This document shows, one piece after another, positions 58,463 through 64,000 of a stretch of 64,000 nucleotides of DNA. The notes under the pieces are model-generated. The model saw only the letters and a program-made list of their open reading frames with translations. It searched no databases and was not told the origin of the DNA. Within the stretch, counting starts at the first letter, position 1, and each line of letters begins with the position of its first letter. The stretch comes from Vampirovibrio sp. (GTDB taxonomy: Bacteria > Cyanobacteriota > Vampirovibrionia > Vampirovibrionales > JAJTHC01), in contig JACEUU010000003.1 of the NCBI GenBank assembly GCA_024998755.1, positions 186,001 through 250,000 on the forward strand, read 5' to 3'. Made by a program: the position numbers and the translations under genes.

Positions 58463-59693
58463 GTTTTGACTCCCCCTTTAAAAGACTTGTGATATAATAT
58501 GGTAACAACCTGTGATAAACCCGATATTGTTTTGACTCCCCCTTTAAAAGACTTGTGATATAATGATGGGCTGGCTAAAAAGAGTGGTAAGGCTGTTTTG
58601 ACTCCCCCTTTAAAAGACTTGTGATATAATGAAGTCCACCGCCTTTAGTGCTGAATGTGTGTTTTGACTCCCCCTTTAAAAGACTTGTGATATAATTACC
58701 CGTAAGCTTTTAAATGCAAATGGTGCGTTTTGACTCCCCCTTTAAAAGACTTGTGATATAATTACCATCAAAGATAAACTCCTGTTCACTTTGTTTTGAC
58801 TCCCCCTTTAAAAGACTTGTGATATAATTTAATTAACCAACATCTAGTCTAAATATATGTTTTGACTCCCCCTTTAAAAGACTTGTGATATAATACCCAC
58901 AATTTGAGGACGACCCCGTTTATTGTTTTGACTCCCCCTTTAAAAGACTTGTGATATAATGCTACATCTAACTACCTAGGATTAACAGGCGTTTTGACTC
59001 CCCCTTTAAAAGACTTGTGATATAATTACGGCAGGGGCTTTTCAAAACGCCATTTTGTTTTGACTCCCCCTTTAAAAGACTTGTGATATAATTCCCTACG
59101 GAGTTTGTTGATACCGTAAGATTGTTTTGACTCCCCCTTTAAAAGACTTGTGATATAATCTAATATGGGAAAGCTCCTGTTGCAAGCCTGTTTTGACTCC
59201 CCCTTTAAAAGACTTGTGATATAATGCAGAATATCAGAGTTTGTTATAGGTAATTGTTTTGACTCCCCCTTTAAAAGACTTGTGATATAATACAATTGCG
59301 TTCATACAACCTCCTATTTCAGTTTTGACTCCCCCTTTAAAAGACTTGTGATATAATTAACAGGCGTGCTACCTTGATCGCCGCCAAGTTTTGACTCCCC
59401 CTTTAAAAGACTTGTGATATAATTAACCATAGCAACAGTGTATGAGAGGAAGCGTTTTGACTCCCCCTTTAAAAGACTTGTGATATAATAATATAACTTC
59501 ATCAGCTTGAACTAAAAACACGTTTTGACTCCCCCTTTAAAAGACTTGTGATATAATTTTTACGGTATGTTTTTGATAATGATACTGGTTTTGACTCCCC
59601 CTTTAAAAGACTTGTGATATAATCAGTAATAAAACACCACATAACTTGGTTAAGTGCGTTTTGACTCCCCCTTTAAAAGACTTGTGATATAAT
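58463..59693 (+). CRISPR. Main CRISPR segment: 19 identical 36-bp repeats, 18 spacers (mostly 30 nt; 31, 32 and 34 nt also seen)
   Basis: Perfect repeats from 58463-58498 to 59658-59693. Confidence 0.98.
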
Positions 59694-59731
59694 AGGTTTA
59701 CATTCCGTTACAGTTGGAGTAACATAGTATA

Positions 59732-59872
59732 TATATCACAAGTCTTTTAAAGGGGCTTAGCCAGAACTGAGCAAACATCTTTTGAACCTCTGTTTTATAC
59801 CTTCGATTGCATGTTTTATATATAAATTTTAGCATAAATAGCTCCTCAATTAAAGTAGGAGCTATTTATGCT
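59732..59872 (+). ncRNA. Predicted tracrRNA
   Basis: 59732-59755 is 24 nt perfectly complementary to the repeat; after a short bulge AGCCAGAAC (59759-59767) pairs with the repeat 5' end allowing one mismatch and one G-U; 16-bp hairpin at 59831-59872. Confidence 0.82.
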
Positions 59873-59881
59873 GTTAAAAGG

Positions 59882-60256
59882 TTAAAATAATAACATTTGC
59901 TCTGCAACCGCATCACCCGCAACCGCTCGTTTGTGGTATCTAAAGTCAACAGCCCCCACCATATATTCTGATTTAGCCCACTGTTTTTCCGTAATAAACA
60001 GGCAAATCACACTCCCCCATTCAGGTACTCTACCCCTTATTCTCGCTCGTAAGGCTTCCACTTTATCCAGCGTTACACCATGCCGAACATAAACGCTTTC
60101 TTGCAACATTTGGAAGCCTTGATCCAACAACAATTTGCGGAACTGAACTGCCGCCCGCATCTGAATTTTCTCCGTTACTGGTAAATCAAACATCACCATC
60201 AACCAGCCCATTTGGTAATCCATTCTAGCCATTATTAGCCCTTTCTGCCTACACAT
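59882..60256 (-). CDS. cas2: CRISPR-associated endonuclease Cas2 (start possibly at internal MARMDYQ)
   Basis: YQMGWLMVMFDLPVTEKIQMRAAVQFRKLLLDQGFQMLQESVYVRHG. Confidence 0.93.
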   Translation of the reverse strand: MCRQKGLIMARMDYQMGWLMVMFDLPVTEKIQMRAAVQFRKLLLDQGFQMLQESVYVRHGVTLDKVEALRARIRGRVPEWGSVICLFITEKQWAKSEYMVGAVDFRYHKRAVAGDAVAEQMLLF

Positions 60257-60288
60257 TAAGCCTAGTAATGAATAAAATACAAAACCTA

Positions 60289-61251
60289 TTAAAAGTGTGC
60301 GTACCGCATATCAGGTAAAATTAACCCTGTTACACTATGCTGTTCCATGCAACGCCCTAGGCTACTAATGTTCAGTTCAACCACATCCACCAACTTCTTT
60401 TGGGGCTTGCCTGCTTCATCAGTCAACCGAACGGTTTGTAACACTTGCATTGCCTCTTTATACCAATTTTTCCAAGTGGCTTCTTCCGCCAATTCTTCCA
60501 CGGAAGCTTGAATGACATGATGCCACAAGGCGTAATCCACATAAGGACGATACGGTTCAACCACATCATAAACCAAGGGTTGCCCCTTGTAAGAAACTTG
60601 ATGATGCAACCCCAAAAAGGGCATTAAGCCACTAATTAAGCACGCCCGATGAATGAGCGTTTTTAAAATGGCATACCCATAATTAAGCCGAGCGTTGACG
60701 ACATCTTCCGCCCCTTGCTTATGGCGTTTTGTAACGTTTAAATGGGCTAAAGACCCATAAAAATGCTTCCAATAACACCGTGCCGCATTGGCTTCATCTA
60801 ACTGCGGACGCTCCATAATGGCTTGCAGTTCTGCTGCTCCTGCATCAAGCCCTAAGCGTTTGAGTACTTCTATTTGATTATAAACCTTACACTGCACAAT
60901 ACGGTGCCAAAGGGCTTGCCGTGTTGCATCAGTTAGTTGTAGCTGGGCATGGATGAGGGTGTACCGCTTGCTTTGAAAGGTGGGTAGCGTCCATGCCACT
61001 GGCTGATGCTTTTTATTACAGTGCAGAATGGCGGCGTTGGCTTCCACCAAGTGGGTAATGGCAACGCCTGTAATTGAAACGGCAGGGGTGGCTAGCACCA
61101 CCATACGTATTTCTTCAAAGGGAATACCTGTGCTTTCAAGCAGGTTGCCTTCAGGTGTGTAAGTTTCTTTGGGGAAGGAGATAACCAGTAAACCCCTATC
61201 AATTTTAAGCTTGCAGCCGATACTGCTAATGGTAATAATATGATGAGACAA
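60289..61251 (-). CDS. cas1: CRISPR-associated endonuclease Cas1
   Basis: ARLNYGYAILKTLIHRACLISGLMPFLGLHH; DVVEPYRPYVDYALW. Confidence 0.95.
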   Translation of the reverse strand: MSHHIITISSIGCKLKIDRGLLVISFPKETYTPEGNLLESTGIPFEEIRMVVLATPAVSITGVAITHLVEANAAILHCNKKHQPVAWTLPTFQSKRYTLIHAQLQLTDATRQALWHRIVQCKVYNQIEVLKRLGLDAGAAELQAIMERPQLDEANAARCYWKHFYGSLAHLNVTKRHKQGAEDVVNARLNYGYAILKTLIHRACLISGLMPFLGLHHQVSYKGQPLVYDVVEPYRPYVDYALWHHVIQASVEELAEEATWKNWYKEAMQVLQTVRLTDEAGKPQKKLVDVVELNISSLGRCMEQHSVTGLILPDMRYAHF

Positions 61252-61257
61252 ATCGAA

Positions 61258-61298
61258 AAACGTATCCTTTCTGGTTGGGGACAGAGTAGGATACGTTT
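61258..61298 (-). terminator. Hairpin between cas9 and cas1
   Basis: Minus strand AAACGTATCC...GGATACGTTTTT, stem of about 10 bp followed by T-run. Confidence 0.6.
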
Positions 61299-61319
61299 CG
61301 GCGTGAACGAGGGGGTTCT

Positions 61320-64000
61320 TTAAGCCTCTACAACTTCAAATTGAGCTTCGGTTAATTGAGAAGCCGAGCTTAAAAAACCGTCTTCTTTATGTCCTACTTT
61401 TTTTACAAAAATTTGACCGCTTGCGAGAATAGAAGTAAGCGAATAAATACCTTGATAGGTTTCATTACCCTTTTGTACTGGATTAGGAATATGAATCAAG
61501 CACCCCGAATTGAAAATCATGCCGTTTTTATACAGCTTATAGCCTTTTTCTTTCAGCTGTTTCATTGTTTGTTTGAGACCAATATAAGGATAAACGACCT
61601 GCACTTTTACCTTGCCTTTTTCGTCATAATACAAAATCTGACCAATGTTGGCTTTCGGACGCTTTAACTGTACGTTTTTCAACGGAGCGGTTGCATCCAC
61701 CGTTTTGGCTAGGTTGTAGTATTCGCCTCCGTGAATACGTCCGTTTTCGTAGGTCTTCAAGTCCCCTTCTTTAATGGTAGAAATACGCTTCATCACCTTG
61801 TTCGGCGTGTTCTTAAAACGTGGGTGCTTAAAGGCTTTAATACGAGCGTCCCATTCAGGTTTGGTGTCATTCACAAACGGCATTAAAGCGGTTGTAATGG
61901 CTTTGTCCATTAAGTCATTCAAGGCTTTTTCACGCTTTTTAGCATCAGGTGCTTTAAGCATTAGTTCTTCAAAATTCACCCGCTTAACGGCAAAATACGC
62001 CTTTTGTTCAGGTACATGACGAATACCGTAGTAGGTTTCTTCTAAGTCCAGTTCTGCCTTGTTTCGCTTAATGTACTTGGGAATGACTTGTGCCAAGGCT
62101 TCACGCCCAACTTCACGCACCTTGCCTTCAGAAACTTCGGCAGGATCAAAACACCACTTCTGAACTTCCGTTGTATTTTCGTCTTTCACCCACGTTTTGC
62201 GTCGGGTGTATTCCCGATACCAACTAATAATGTAGGCATCTAAGGCGTGGTGCTTACGGTTGTCCCTCAACTTTTTCACACGGTCTTCAGGCTCAAGCTC
62301 TCCGATGCTTTCAGGATCGTCTAGCAAGTATTTATATAAATCCAAGTGGCGTCCAATTTGTGATGTTTCTTGCCCGTTCATGACATACACGAAACGGTCT
62401 TGATCTTTCACTTGCAAGCCTTTACCGCAATACATCGCTACAACTTGTTGTACCAAGCGTGAAATGTGAGCGGTATCCGCCAAGCCATTGTAGGAACTAA
62501 CCAAGCTTTCCGCATCAGGCGAAAGTAAGAGTTCCTTCTTCTTCTTAGGCAAATAATCACACGCCATAACACGAGCCGCAAAGGCGTTAAAGGCTTCTTG
62601 CCCTTGGCTCATCATATATTCGTAAGGGGTTTTATTCCCTTTTTCTTTGTTTGCGTGGGCATCCGCCAACGTAAGATTGACTCGGTTTCCTGTGCCTGAA
62701 CGACTAAAGGGAACCGAATGTTCAATATCGGCTCGCCCTGAACGAACGTCTTCAATGGAAAGCGGACGTCCTGTATACAAACAATGGCGTCCTTGTTCTT
62801 CAAGCAGTTGTAGGCGTAGAATATCTTTTCCCGCTACTTGACCTTGCCCATTACAGATGCCCGCTTTTTTAAGTTCATCTCGCAGACGGTTATTTTTTTC
62901 GGTGTTGGCTTTCAAAAAGGCGTTGTAGTCGTCTTTTTTCTTCTTGCTTTGGGTGATGGACATATCCCCCCGAACAAATTCCAGCACTACATACTCAGGC
63001 GTACCATAGGAAGCCACTTGATTTTTAAACACGCCATAAAACAACTGTAAGCGGTTTCGCACCACGTTATTCATACAAGTGCCAATCAGGACTTTTTCTA
63101 TATACGCTTCACGCTTAGTTTGATTCCAACAGTCAAAATCGTCTCGATTGTCTGTAATATGGATGTTCTCCCACGACTCGCCACCGAGTCGTTTAGCAAA
63201 AGCTTGCAAATCTTGAGGCGTTAAGCCGCTACGTTTGCCTTCAGCAGTATCGGGTTGTAAAGGCTTAAACTCACCTTGTTCAGTAGGGTAGTAGCCTTTA
63301 TCGAGTAGATCATCCACATAGGCTTGCGGACTCAAGCCTGAAAGCAGGCAATCTCTCAACAGCGTGGCGGCAGGGCGGCTAAACCGTGAACGCCCACTGT
63401 CATTGGGTGTCCAATCATCAAATTGCTTGTATTGATTCTTTGCCACTTTGTTGTCTTTAAAATGAAAGGCTCCCTCAATGAGTTTTGGCAGGGTTTTATT
63501 AAGCCACGAGGAGCTTAGAGATTCTTTTTCGTAAGCCAAGAAAGTATCCCAAACTAAATTTAGCTCATCGGGGGTTAAGCCTCGTGCTTGTTGTTGTTTC
63601 ATATCCATAAAACGAAGATTCCGCAACATCATCAAGGCTTTTGCTTGATGCACCACCACACCCTTCCAAGAGCCATCTTTTTTCGTATTTCGGCACACAT
63701 GGAAACGTGGAATCAAGCAACAATCGCTCAAAATACGGTTATCAAACCGAGGCGTTTTTTGACTCAATACGCCTTCCCATTCAAGCGGAAACCATTCGCC
63801 ATTGATGCGTGTTTTGTGAGGCTTAAACGAGCCTCTCAATTTTTTAAACGGCTTAATAGCCAAAGGGGGGTTCGGTTTACAAGCGTAGTAACTTGCATAG
63901 GGTGTTTGAGCATCCCCATAAGCAAGCGTCTCATAGGTCAATTCTTGTACTGCGATATTATTCGTACGCAAGTCTTTCAATGCTAAAACCAACGCCTTGA
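61320..64000 (-). CDS. cas9: Type II effector Cas9 (likely II-C), N-terminus beyond window edge
   Basis: RuvC-II YVVLEFVRGDMSITQSKKKKDDYN; HNH CLYTGRPLSIEDVRSGRADIEHSVPFSRSGTGNRVNLTLADAHANKEKGNKTP; RuvC-III RKHHALDAYII; frame open to the edge. Confidence 0.95.
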   Translation of the reverse strand, partial: KALVLALKDLRTNNIAVQELTYETLAYGDAQTPYASYYACKPNPPLAIKPFKKLRGSFKPHKTRINGEWFPLEWEGVLSQKTPRFDNRILSDCCLIPRFHVCRNTKKDGSWKGVVVHQAKALMMLRNLRFMDMKQQQARGLTPDELNLVWDTFLAYEKESLSSSWLNKTLPKLIEGAFHFKDNKVAKNQYKQFDDWTPNDSGRSRFSRPAATLLRDCLLSGLSPQAYVDDLLDKGYYPTEQGEFKPLQPDTAEGKRSGLTPQDLQAFAKRLGGESWENIHITDNRDDFDCWNQTKREAYIEKVLIGTCMNNVVRNRLQLFYGVFKNQVASYGTPEYVVLEFVRGDMSITQSKKKKDDYNAFLKANTEKNNRLRDELKKAGICNGQGQVAGKDILRLQLLEEQGRHCLYTGRPLSIEDVRSGRADIEHSVPFSRSGTGNRVNLTLADAHANKEKGNKTPYEYMMSQGQEAFNAFAARVMACDYLPKKKKELLLSPDAESLVSSYNGLADTAHISRLVQQVVAMYCGKGLQVKDQDRFVYVMNGQETSQIGRHLDLYKYLLDDPESIGELEPEDRVKKLRDNRKHHALDAYIISWYREYTRRKTWVKDENTTEVQKWCFDPAEVSEGKVREVGREALAQVIPKYIKRNKAELDLEETYYGIRHVPEQKAYFAVKRVNFEELMLKAPDAKKREKALNDLMDKAITTALMPFVNDTKPEWDARIKAFKHPRFKNTPNKVMKRISTIKEGDLKTYENGRIHGGEYYNLAKTVDATAPLKNVQLKRPKANIGQILYYDEKGKVKVQVVYPYIGLKQTMKQLKEKGYKLYKNGMIFNSGCLIHIPNPVQKGNETYQGIYSLTSILASGQIFVKKVGHKEDGFLSSASQLTEAQFEVVEA

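Noticed and set aside
59026-59502. ORFs encoding repeated YYITSLLKGESK peptides (59026-59295, 59314-59502, also 57040-57225)
   Set aside because: Translations of CRISPR repeats on the minus strand, not genes.
59831-59872. 16-bp hairpin as an intrinsic terminator
   Set aside because: No T-run follows on either strand, so kept only as a possible tracrRNA 3' hairpin.
61320-63992. Compact 890-aa Cas9
   Set aside because: The listed start is TTG and the frame is open to the window edge; the RuvC-I region is missing, so the protein is truncated by the window, not naturally small.

Overview
64 kb bacterial window. Positions 1-42.5 kb look mostly like chromosomal backbone (sdhB-like, ubiE, tatC, nadK, recO, flhB, ndk, pilT, folD, gltP-like, ilvD, argS and others). 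From tRNA-Ile (42615-42691) to the right edge it is accessory DNA: a serine recombinase/DUF2924/terminase/DUF5681/ParB-methyltransferase cassette, a four-gene Zorya type I-like operon (zorABCD, minus strand), and a type II (probably II-C) CRISPR-Cas locus: cas9 (truncated by the window edge), cas1, cas2, a predicted tracrRNA, and an array of 22 identical 36-bp repeats plus one terminal repeat remnant. Main base-level observations: (1) each CRISPR repeat ends in a perfect extended -10 (TGATATAAT), and a 24-nt perfect anti-repeat lies 38 bp past the last repeat; (2) an IS5-like element sits inside a spacer, and removing it with a 4-bp TSD restores a 31-nt spacer; (3) a MITE family (TIR TACCRATTC, 3-bp TNA target duplications) has one copy inside the terminal CRISPR repeat, and removing it plus one TGA restores CTTGTGATATAAT; (4) a second MITE, with TIRs like those of the IS, replaced the terminase stop codon without changing the protein; (5) an Eco47II-like R-M pair sits between the N- and C-terminal remnants of an MmeI-like gene; (6) many genes start with tandem ATG codons (up to five); (7) a 201-bp hairpin-rich unit is tandemly triplicated upstream of an RTX-like gene. 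No database search was possible. Family names come from recognising motifs in the supplied translations.
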